This document shows positions 33,362 through 43,954 of a stretch of 64,000 nucleotides of DNA, piece by piece. The first letter of the stretch is position 1, and each line of letters begins with the position of its first letter. The stretch comes from Humulus lupulus (lineage: Eukaryota; Streptophyta; Magnoliopsida; Rosales; Cannabaceae), in assembly GCF_963169125.1 (NCBI RefSeq), contig NC_084799.1, positions 63,720,643 through 63,784,642 of the forward strand. The letters are read 5' to 3'. The notes under the pieces are model-generated. The model searched no databases, was not told the DNA's origin, and saw only the letters and a list, made by a program, of their open reading frames with translations. Both the position numbers and the translations under genes were made by a program.

Positions 33362-34916
33362 ATGGGTGAACTCTTAATGGTTACTACCCATGGATGGTTT
33401 CTTTAATATTAACCATTGGATTAAAATCAATGGTATATATTTATAGTTAATTAATATTTCTAAAAATAAATTTTGATTTTTTCAAACTTTTGGAAGGGTT
33501 ACTTGATGAAAAACATGTATTTATTATGAAAAATATAATATTGTAAACTTTCCATTTTTCAATTGCATGTCAATTTCTAAATATAGCTAGTGTCTCTTGA
33601 AAATCCTAAAATTGGCAAAATTTATAGAAATATATTTTTATTTAAAAGATAATTTTACTTCCCCATTATTGTAATTTTTGGAATATTACTTTCTCATTAT
33701 TGTGATATTAAGTTTCATATTATTTCTTACTTAGCTTGATTTTATCACAATATGATTATAAAGGGAAGTTGTATCTTAGTTATATAAAGCAAATATTATG
33801 TGCTAACTCGAAATCATTTATGGAATATTTTTCTTTAATTTTTCGTGTAGCTCAAGATAATAAACTTCAGGAAACTGAATCTTTGATGTAATTAATCATT
33901 ATTTATGTCTTGAGAAATTTGATCTGACACAGGTATTAGCTGTCCCCACCAAATTTGTATCTGTCGGATCTGAATCTTCTAAAAAAGGAAATTCTTCATC
34001 AATCAATAATATCTTCAAATATTATTTCTTTTATTAGGAGATTCTTTCTCAACCTTTATGAGCACGAAATGGACTCTATAAATAGGTCTCTAAGGCATTG
34101 AGAAAAAGTGAACTCGTTGGTGCATAGTTTGTGAGTGAATTGTAATATTTGTGAGAGTTTCTTATTTGTATTCAAGATCATAGTATTCACGTGATCTTGT
34201 GGTAAAATGAGTGTTTAGTATTTGTGGTAAGTTTATGCCACTTTCATGAGTGAAAACATGTTGTAATTTGAACATAATTTTTATAAGTCTTCGAGAGAGG
34301 ATTTTTACAAGCCTTGTGTCGGGAGGATGCAAGCACTCGCTGGCCATTTAAGGGAGTTCAAGTGATTGAACGTTTCAATCAAGATCAGATTAGTGAAGAG
34401 AAGTACAACAAAGTTGCAGAAAATCTCAAGAGGGAGTCTTGTTTTGTTTAAGTCAATATTTTGTACTTGTGATTATTTATTAATTGGTTTTATTCTCTGG
34501 GCATGGCCCCAAGGAGTAGGTTATCTGAAATGGTTTCTGAACCTTGTAAAAATTCATTGTGTTCTTTATTATTTTTCCACTGTCTTTTTATTGTGTTCAG
34601 TTACTGTCGTGACAAGTTCGGATTCTATCCCGACAGAACTGAAATCTATTTCAACATTTAACTACCATTCCGCACCTTAATTAATTCACATGGTTTAATT
34701 AATTTGGTAATTACTAAAAACTGAATTTCATCTCTTATTGGCTGGAAACAACATTAGTTATGGCAAAAAAAAAACTAAATTCAAAATTAATGTAGAAAAA
34801 CATTTTTACCTATTGGTCACTTGCTATACCAAGTCACTATGTTGCCACATCATCATAATTGTTAGTATCCATCTATGGGTAGTAACCATTGAAAAGTCTT
34901 TTATATATATATGTAT
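33362..34916. mobile_element. TIR element with AATGGTTACTACCCAT ends
   Basis: The left end (near 33365-33410) reads CTTAATGGTTACTACCCATG. The right end (34866-34902), inverted, reads GACTTTTCAATGGTTACTAC then CCATAGATGG. Both abut TA-rich tracts. A single related end occurs at 21918-21956. No transposase is visible, so this is a non-autonomous DNA element of unassigned superfamily, enlarged by LTR-like sequence. Confidence 0.5.
33880..34750 (+). repeat. LTR-like segment (copia type), boundaries uncertain
   Basis: It contains a promoter-like GACTCTATAAATAGGTCTC (near 34070) and a transcribed region ending in CCGCACCTTAATTAATTCAC, as in several plant copia LTRs. The 104-aa frame at 34366-34680 lies within this LTR sequence and is not supported as a gene. 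No duplication or TG/CA pair could be fixed. Confidence 0.4.
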
Positions 34917-37192
34917 AGTTGAAAATATACAAGCCTATAATTCTTGTAAGTTCATAATCATATGACCTTATCACATCGATACGAAATTATGCAATAAAAA
35001 TCCAACAATGATTTAAAAATGCAAAGTGAATATAATTAAATACTAATTATCAAAATAATATAATTTTTTTTCTCATACATCTTGGACAAAAAAAATATAA
35101 CTATATAGAAAAATAATTTTAAGAAGAAATGTAATTTCAACTTATAAATAATTATGAAAAATTTGAGAAATGAATGCACTAACATTCTAATGAGTGCCAC
35201 TTTTACAAATGATATATATGAAGTAAAAAAATTAACAATAACTGGACAACAGAACATTTAAAAACTAGTTGAAATATATATATATATATATGTATATTTC
35301 TTTTAAAAATACAAGATATTCAAATTTATTTTCACTTTGCATATGCAAAATATATATACATATTTTCTTGAGCACCATATAAGAATTAATAATAAAAAGA
35401 ATCTTACGTTCTTCATCTAAATTTAAGGAAATTTATACATTTAATTGCATATGATTGATCATTCAATTAATAATCTTCAGGCTTACTATACTTTGTCTTT
35501 CACTAAAATTTTCAACACATACATAACCACTATAAAAGTTTCATTTTCGTTTACATACTAGAGAATGAAATAATTTTAATATCCTTCAAAATATATAATA
35601 GCATTGATTCTTCAAGAATCAGATTTCTCCATTTGATTTTTACAATATATTATGTTCAACAACATTATATTTAGCAAATTTATTTATCCAATGGTGTGCT
35701 TGCTTAAAAACACAACTATTTTTCAAATATAAACTTATCATTCATTCAAGTTAATACACAATGATAATAATCATGTTTGTTGTAGCCAAATAGATATAAT
35801 CATAATATGAATATATCACTTACTTTTCTTTCTCATTTCTTTCCAACAAGTGGTCAAATTTATTAATGAAATAAACTATTCCTTATTCTTATGACTTGAT
35901 ATATTATAAAATTAAATGTACAACTGGTACATATTATAAGTTGTTTTTTTCTTGCCACATTCATAATTATATAGAAATTGTGCAACTCGTACATAAAATA
36001 TGTTTAACTTTATCTAGAAATATCTTGTGTTAAGGTTTCATCAAGAACATTTTCAAATAATCTTTGTGACTTTATAACACTTTGAGGAATGTAATTATAA
36101 ATTACATTTTGATCAATGACAAAGTTCACTATCATACTAATAATTAGGTATTCACTTCTTGGAATGTGCAATGAATAATTGACATAAATAATGAATCATT
36201 CACTTTAAGGAATAATATTGAAAAGATCATACTTGCTTCTGGCAAGAAATATTGCATATTTAATAACATGACTAATAATATCAATACTCTTTAAAATGAA
36301 ATTTAATTTCTATCATTCTCTTCAGGAAATAATATTTAAATGTACAAAAAAAATTGATATACATGTTAATTTCTTTATTGTACAATAAACACACATCCAT
36401 GTCAATATCAAAGATAGTTACACCTGAATTAGTTTATTCTCTTTATATTTATTTTCCAATCTTGTTTATCATTATTTCATATTTTGATGCAATTTTCTTA
36501 AAACTTTTGGGACTTGAAAAAATCAGTCACCAACTGCATCAATCATAATACATTTCAATTTTTTTTTTAATTATGTTCATAAATTTCATATATTTGAAAA
36601 ATATGTGAAATATTCACTTCAGGGAATTTTGCTAAAATATCACAACTCTTTAGCAATTATGTTTCTTTTATATATCTTAATAATTAATATCACTTTTGTA
36701 TAATCTTCTGGATATATGGAAGATCTTATCTCAAGGATCTATACTTTTTTTTCAATATGCCATTGACATGGAACTTTACAAATTCTAATGTAATCATTTG
36801 TAAATATATATAAAATAAATACTATAGAGAAATCAATATTAAATATGTGAGATAGTAAGAACACATACATATGAATATAATTATATTTACGATAACAAGA
36901 TATTAAACTATCTAATACTATAACAATGGTAAAATAACAACTCACATATACATTTTTTTTATGATCAATATATATAGTATGGTAATCATATAAACATACA
37001 TCCGCAATAAAATATTTTTACCTCAATAAACTATGACGACTAGAGGCTTGATAATAAATTTTGTTATCAACACAAGATGGTGGTTGAAGATTAAATCATC
37101 TAGTTCAGATTCAACGAATGATTATTACTAGAGATTCATGATAAGAATTTGAACATACAAATAACGATAGTTAGAGAGTCGTGCTGATAACG
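34917..37192. other. AT-rich stretch, probably decayed copia leader on minus strand
   Basis: No gene is supported. Repeated short phrases (CTTCAGG, TTCAGGAAAT, CACTTTAAGGAATA) and the minus-strand CACGTTATCAGCACGA next to the LTR at 37193 fit the leader/primer region of a copia-type element. The rest is A/T-rich filler. Confidence 0.35.
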
Positions 37193-37432
37193 TGTTATAA
37201 AACTATTAAGATTATAGAAATATAAAGTATAAAGAAAATAAATAGACAGAATAACAGAGAGATGTAAAGAGAGAGTGAAACTCTTGTATATATTATTTCA
37301 ATGAGGGAATGACCCCTATATCTACAAATAAATAAGCCTTAAAGAAATCAAGAATTAATGCTGATATTTTACTTTGGGTAACCTAGCGATTCTTCAGTAT
37401 TATGGACCTCCATATATATAATATTTATAACA
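37193..37432 (-). repeat. Short copia-type LTR (240 bp), minus strand
   Basis: The segment begins TGTTATAAAAC and ends TTTATAACA, giving 9-bp inverted ends. On the minus strand it is followed by CGTTATCAGCACGA, a primer-binding-like sequence often seen in plant copia elements. A partner LTR was not found. Confidence 0.5.
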
Positions 37433-39560
37433 AAAATTATATATAAAAATAATAAAACCATCTAAACGAGGTAAATAAAAATAAATAATAAAGAAGCCAT
37501 AATAATTTCTCATCACGTATTTGAAAATTTTCATATGAAAATATTTAAATTACTCTACCAATTCTATATGTTTTCAAAACTATATCTGAAGAATATTTAT
37601 GTGTTTAATTTTTTATTCTTTCTTTTAATAATTGTTTATTTTGCATTTAACATATTTTGTTTATCCAAATGTATATGTAATAGTGAAATAATACATAAAT
37701 ATTTTGTTTATCCAAATGTAAATGTAATAGTGAAATAATACATAAACATACATATTTTCTTATTTTATTGTTTAGTTTCTTTTTTTAATGAGAAATTACT
37801 TATTTTTATTGTTCTAACTATTAATTAAATAATATATATTTATATATAACTTTTTGTTGGCTTTAAAAAAAAATTAAAATTTGATCAAATAAAAAAAATT
37901 TAAATTCATAGTTTTAATTTAAAATTTATTATATTGAAATTCATAAGTATTTTTTCTAAAGGGAAATTAGAAAAAATGTATTTAATTTTAAAACTATAAT
38001 TCACCATATCTTTATATATAAAAAAAAGTGTGTCTAACAGATTTATGGTTTAACGATTTGTTATTTTTAAAAAAGTCATAGACAATGTTTTGCTTAATTT
38101 TTTCAATATGTTATACTGTGATTTTTTTATAATATATATAACATTATATTTTATTTAAAATTTATATGAAAAATAAAACAACATTATAAATATAATTAAT
38201 GCATTTTCTAAATAAAAACTAAGTAAACATGTATTGCATGTTATTTTGACCTAGTATACATACACATGAAAGTGTGATTTTTCAATGATATAAATAGAAT
38301 TTAATTTATTGATAAATAAAATATAATATGATATAGATTAAAATTTCTCAAACAATGAATGTAAATCTTCTTCAGAAAATTAGTATGGGCAACACACAAC
38401 TATTAATGAAATAAAAAATTCCTAAGGAAAAAGAAAAAACTAAACTCTCACCAACTAAAAACATAATGGTGTCTAATCACATTCAAGTTTTCTTGTAGTG
38501 TGAAAGAATTTCAAATTTTCATCTCATCCAAAAGATTTGATAAGTTATCCCAAATAATAACAAAAAGTTAAATATCCTTCAAATGATTGATAAAAACATA
38601 TTTATGATTTTAAGGGTATGCTTGCATAACTTTTAACCTATTTCAGGAGTCTAAAAGTTGCTTGTAAGTGTGTTTTGGTGAATTTAAAAAAATGTTTATA
38701 TATATATTTCAGAATTGTCTACTAACTTCTTTAGGAAATATAGCCAGATTTGGTTTTTGCTAGAAAATTCTTTATAAAAGTTTGAATTTTAATGAGCATT
38801 TAATCTTTGTCTATTGTCTATTTTATTTTACTTAATTTTATTTAAAAAATGTATTAATTTATTTTTATTATATATTTTTTTAAATGTCATCTAAATTTTA
38901 AATAAATAAACAATGTCATCTATTATAAAAGAATAACATAAACATATTAAAAAAAATTAAACCAAAACTTGATTGTTTTAAAAAAAAATCGTTAAACCAA
39001 GAATCCATTAGAAACACAATATATATATATATATATATATATAAAGATATAGTGCATTCTAGTTTTAAAATTAAATAATTTTTTTCTAGAAAAAATACCC
39101 ATGAATTTCAATATAATCAAATATTAAAAAATATCTAAATTAAAATTTTTTAAATTAAAAAAAATTAAAACCAACAAAAAGTTATATATAAATATATTGT
39201 TTAAATAATGGCTAGAGAAATTAAAATGAGTAATTTCTCATCAAAAAAACTAAACGGCAAAATAAGAAAATATGTATATTTATGTCTTATTTCACAATTA
39301 CATATATGTTTGAATAAATAAAATACGTTAAATGACCAAATAAATAATCAATAAAAGAAAGAAAAGAATAAATTTAAGCACATAAATATTTTCGTGTATA
39401 ATTTTGAAAACATAATTGATAGAGTAATTTAAATACTTTAATATTAAAATTTAAAATATGTGATGAGAATTTATTATGGTTCATTTATTTATTTATTTTT
39501 TTTTCAATTTATTTAACTTATTTAGATGACTTTATTAATTTTTATTTTTTAATTTATGGG
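37433..39560. repeat. Large imperfect inverted repeat (arms about 600-700 bp)
   Basis: The left arm (about 37433-38180) and right arm (about 38870-39560) are reverse complements with many mismatches. Matching landmarks include TTTCTCATCAC (37507; inverted near 39464), ATATTTATGTG (37594; inverted near 39383), AACTTTTTGTTGG (37848; inverted near 39170) and GGTTTAACGATTT (38047; inverted near 38990). The spacer (38181-38869) is unrelated AT-rich sequence. No coding potential. Confidence 0.65.
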
Positions 39561-40671
39561 AAAATACCATTTTGGTCTCTCTGTTTTGTTAAATGACAAT
39601 GCGAACCATTTATTTTACAAAACAAATCATAATAGTAACCTGGACCCAATTTTAGTCAAAATATTTTTCAATATGACCAAAAATACCATTAAGTTTTAAT
39701 AATTAATGAATTCATTAAATATTAAATATAAAATAATTTTAATTCGAAAAGTATATTTTTTAAATAAAACCTATTAATTTAAAAAACTAAAACAAAAATT
39801 AAACAAAGTAAAAAAGCAAAATCTGAAACAAAATAAAAAAACCGAGATTACATCAAAGATAATGTGAACCCTAACCCTATATTTACCATATTCTTCTTCT
39901 TCCACAAATGAGAAAATACTCAGAGTTCATGTTGAACCCAGATTTATAAATAAAAATCTTCATCAAGCCCAAGTTATACCCCGTGTCTCTCCAGATATCA
40001 TCATCTTAAAATCAAATCCATATTTCATCATATCAAAATAAAACACAAAAAATCAAACCTAATATTCATAATCAAATTTCAAAATGAAAAATCAATTTGT
40101 TATTCTTTTTCTCAAATCAGTCACATACACACAATAATAAGCCCTCCACAACAAATATCAAATTCCATAAATTTAAATCAACAGATTTATACAATTAAAC
40201 AATCCAAACTTGAACCCAAGTTTATACCAACAGTTATACCCAATTTCACCTCCCTTCCCCCGCATTAGTTGTAAACCTAGATTTTTAGAAGCTTTAATGT
40301 TTCTTCACCTTCTTCTTGAAAATATATATTCTAGATTTACATAAAAATCCAACTTGAATTCATTCAAGATTTCCAAAAAAAAAAAATCCAAAAACAGATT
40401 AAACTCAAGCAGATTTAAAAAACATAAACATATAGCCAAGAAGAAAAAAAAACTCAGTCAATTTTGAATATCAAACTCGCTTGCTAGCATAAAACTCAGG
40501 TAGATTTCATCCTCCGTCACTGTTCAGAAAGCCATATTGACATCGCCCATCTCGTCCTCTGTTTTCCAAGCCTCTGTCAAAAGCTTCGTCGCAAGCCCTT
40601 TCCTCAATAGGTTGTGGCTGAGCAAAATGGTAAGATGGAGTTCAGGCGACTGACGAAGCTTAGGTAGTAGG
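39561..40671. other. Unclassified repeat-like stretch
   Basis: It starts with GGGAAAATACCATTTTGGTC, a phrase found at the ends of several plant repeats. A tract rich in CCCAAGTTTATA-like phrases and CT-rich sequence follows (40250-40670). No frame or terminal repeat pair could be supported. Confidence 0.3.
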
Positions 40672-41054
40672 TGTTGGTATAAAATGATCAAAACAAAGGT
40701 GCGCAGTGGAATATATGGACCTATTTTAATAAATATTAATATCAGTCAGGATCATATACATATATAAACATTAAATCACATACAAAACAGAACAAGGATT
40801 ACCTCTTGTAGTCTATCAAGTGTCCTTGAATCTTTTTGGATAAATCAACAATCTTCCTATCGAGTAATCTGAAAGCTCACACCTTGATCTTCTGAACCAA
40901 TTGTCAAACACACAAGGACGTGTGTGGGCATGTAGGAATCAAAATGTTGATTTACGTGACTCTCTAGATGTACTCAACACATGAGATCTAGAGAGGATTT
41001 ATTGAGAGACGAGTTTTTGAATAGTTTTTCAGGTTTTGAGAAATACTATCGCTT

Positions 41055-41089
<35 letters not shown>

Positions 41090-42482
41090 GTCTAATTTCA
41101 TAAAAAAAATGAAAAGTTTCCTCTGAAAGTCACGTACTATCATACTTACATAAAAATATTTAATCTAATTAAATAATCTTTATTTTATTAAAAATAAAAT
41201 TCAAATTAAAACTGATGTGATATTTTTATTTAATTATTTGTTTAAATCATATTTAAACAGAATAATTAAATGATTGATTAAACAATTTTTTTTAAATTCA
41301 AAATTCAAATCTCAGGGATAAAAATCCCTGAATTAAGCGCCACACACTGTGTTGTATAGTGTGTGTTGCCCAACCCTATTAGTGTTTCCCTAATTTTCTT
41401 ATTTGTTTGTTTAATCAACTTTTAAGACAAGATATTTATCCCAACATAAATGTCAGTTAATTCAAAATTAACTTTATCTTAAAAGATCAGTCTTAAAATA
41501 AATAAATAAATATCATATTCTAAATAAGATATTTATAATTCTCTCTCTTTATATTAATCCAAACAAGATTAATATTAATTTTGACCTATAGTTTTTCAAA
41601 ATAAAAAACTATATAGTTAAATAATTAATTAATTCACAATTAATCAATTACTCATAATTATCACATAATTACTTCCTTGCCCTGAAAAAATTAGTTCCTT
41701 TGCAATTTAGTCATTCTCTCTACAAATCTTTCTTTTGACAGTGTAGGACAGAGGTGATCTGGGGACCGTGGACCTATAATATGAAGCTCCAATAAACCAG
41801 GTTATTAATCAAACTCTTTAATCTAATAATCTTATTTATTATTCCATGTTTACTCCACTGTAAATATGGAATTGCACTCTAAGTATTTAAAGAATTATAT
41901 TTACAGAGATTTCTCTTGTAATCTGTTGATATGATCAATATATGTAGTTTTGTCATCTATTATTGGTTCGTTAATTAGAGATGGTCAAAATTATTGTTTT
42001 ACCCTTCTAATTACCTCTTGATCCTTAAGTACCATTAATTCACTAGCGAACAATTAATCTAGAATCTAATTATAGATTTGAGCTCAATAACTATTCAGAT
42101 CAAGAATTAACCCTTAAGGGAGCCAATATTCGATCTGTTAGGAAAGCATGGACTCCAATATTGTAATTCATGTTCCCAGCCATCCATGATATTAAATCTC
42201 CAAAACAAAAGTTGTTAGTCGCATTATTCTAAGAGACCTTAACGAGTGAATCAAAAGATACACTAAATACCAACAGGAGTTCATGAATACTCAAGATTTA
42301 GACCGATCTACAAATGATCATCTATTATGATACAAATTAAGTCTTTATGTCAAACGACAAGTTTATAAAGATAATTAATTCTCATCGGTCCTGTCTTATA
42401 TAATCTCTATTATATACAGAACTTTTACTAAGATGTCTATCCACATCAGTAATCTAAATCAAGATTACTCACATCTTGTATG

Positions 42483-42487
42483 CTTAG
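42483..42487. repeat. Target-site duplication (CTTAG) of solo LTR
   Basis: CTTAG at 42483-42487 and at 43682-43686 flank the solo LTR. The uninterrupted site GATGCTTAGCAAACTG is present in the partner copia LTR at 63367-63380. Confidence 0.93.
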
Positions 42488-43681
42488 TGTTATACCCAAA
42501 AATTGGAGAATGCATCCTAGGAGGCTAAGGAGAATGCATTCTAGGAGAGCTAAGGGGAGTGGTCCTAGGAGACCCCAAGGAGGATGTGGTCCTAGGAGAC
42601 TGCAAGGGAGTGGTCTTAGGAGACCCCAAGGAGAAAGTGGTCTTAGGAGACCCCAAGGAGGATGTGGTCCTAAGAGACCCCAAGGGTGTGTAGGAGGCAA
42701 GCCTCCCAAGGTTTCCTAAGTGTTGGCTCGAACGTGTCCAAGGTAAGTAGCTAAGGAGGAGGAGTCTCATGCAAGAGGATGGAGACTTAGATTTTGATAA
42801 GGATAACCTATACAATGTTCGATCGGACATGTTTGGGAGATGCTAAAGGAGGATGCCTTGAACTTGTCCAAGGTGAGATGTCATGGAGGAGGTTGCCTCA
42901 ATGTTGTCCAAGGTGAGGTGCCAAGGAGGTTGCCTCATACCACCTTGGTCCGAGGAGAAGCCAAGAAGATTGGTTCAAGGAGGAACATGGCATGCAAGAG
43001 GAGAGTGCCATGTTAGAGGAGAGAAGTGCATGTCCTACCACCATGCACGTTCAACCCACGAAAACATGTCTTACCACCATGCATGTCCTACCACCATGCA
43101 CGTCCGACCAACACTTGCATGAGTGGTCAGTAGGAGGTGGATCAACTAGCTAGAGGAGACTAAGTCAAGATTCCTAGAGACGGCTTCAACAACATACGCG
43201 GGAATCTCTCATTCTTCCCACAAATGAGGGGTTTGTTACATTTCGAATTTTGAATGTTTAAATGTAATAAATATAATAAAATATCCCTATCATAAAGGGA
43301 TATCAGTTGAGGATCCCAGGCCTATAAATAGAGAGCTTATGGGATGAGAGAGGGGTCTTTTGAGCTGCTTCTTTCTAGAGAGAGAAAATTGGGTCTGACT
43401 ATTCTAGAGAGAGAAAGTGCTGAAATAAGAGAGAATTCTTGTATTTTTGCAATCTGTACTGAAGAAACTCAGTTGGCTCAGTCCATCTGATCTTGAGTAC
43501 GGATCTATAAATCAAAACTCTAAGTGGATTAGGCTATTACCGACAATCGGGGCTGAACCACTATAAAATTCTCCCGTGTTATTTACTTTTCTGGTTTATA
43601 CCGTCTGTTGTCGTTTTTATTTCTCTTGAAGGCTTGTCGTTATTGACATTCTCACGTCGTTGGCTAAAAACGCAGTCAACA
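42488..43681 (+). mobile_element. Solo Tat-type LTR, 1.19 kb
   Basis: The segment begins TGTTATACCC and ends CAGTCAACA with a CTTAG duplication. Its right third (CTAAGTGGATTAGGCTATTA, then GGGGCTGAACCACTATAAAA) matches the U5 side of the Tat-like LTRs at 17240 and 48780-48830. The TATA box is TATAAATAGAG at 43323. The U3 side contains a coding-like minisatellite (42564-42686) and repeated GTCCAAGGTGAG phrases. No internal region is present. Confidence 0.9.
42564..42686. repeat. 27-bp minisatellite in solo LTR
   Basis: About five copies of CCTAGGAGACCCCAAGGAGG plus ATGTGGT occur (one copy is 24 bases). The period is a multiple of three, so long frames appear on both strands; these are by-products of the repeat. 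Confidence 0.85.
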
Positions 43682-43954
43682 CTTAGCAAACCGTACTAGT
43701 AACCACTCATTAAAGATTTCATACTTTAATGTGTTACTAACTATTTTATTAATTATATATAATCTTAATTCTCTCGTACTAATACAAGATCATATTCTCA
43801 TGAATGAATAGGGAATTTTCTTGATATTTTTACATAATTAGTTCAAACAATAAGTATAACATTCAAATATAATAAAATTGTTCTTTTATTTAAAACCAAT
43901 AAAATGTCTTTACATGATTTTAGGTCATTAATCCTAACAATCTCCCACTTTCCC

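Larger units (their letters stand above)
40672..43939 (-). repeat. 3' LTR of minus-strand copia (split by solo LTR)
   Basis: Plus-strand edges are TGTTGGTATAAAATGATC at 40672 and CCTAACA at 43939. Without the insert (42488-43686) it is about 2.07 kb. It is followed on the plus strand by ATCTCCCACTTTC, the complement of the polypurine tract. A (GA)14 microsatellite occupies 41058-41086, where the other LTR has four units (61958-61966). Confidence 0.88.

Noticed and set aside
34366..34680. 104-aa frame on plus strand
   Set aside because: Lies in LTR-like sequence containing a TATA box upstream and typical copia U5 phrases; no recognisable domain.
38491..38500. TTCTTGTAGTG, which reads as a right CACTA end and could pair with the left end at 31592
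   Set aside because: Flanking triplets do not match (AAG left, TGA right), the subterminal ACTTCGGTTT modules are absent there, and the site lies in the spacer of an unrelated inverted repeat.
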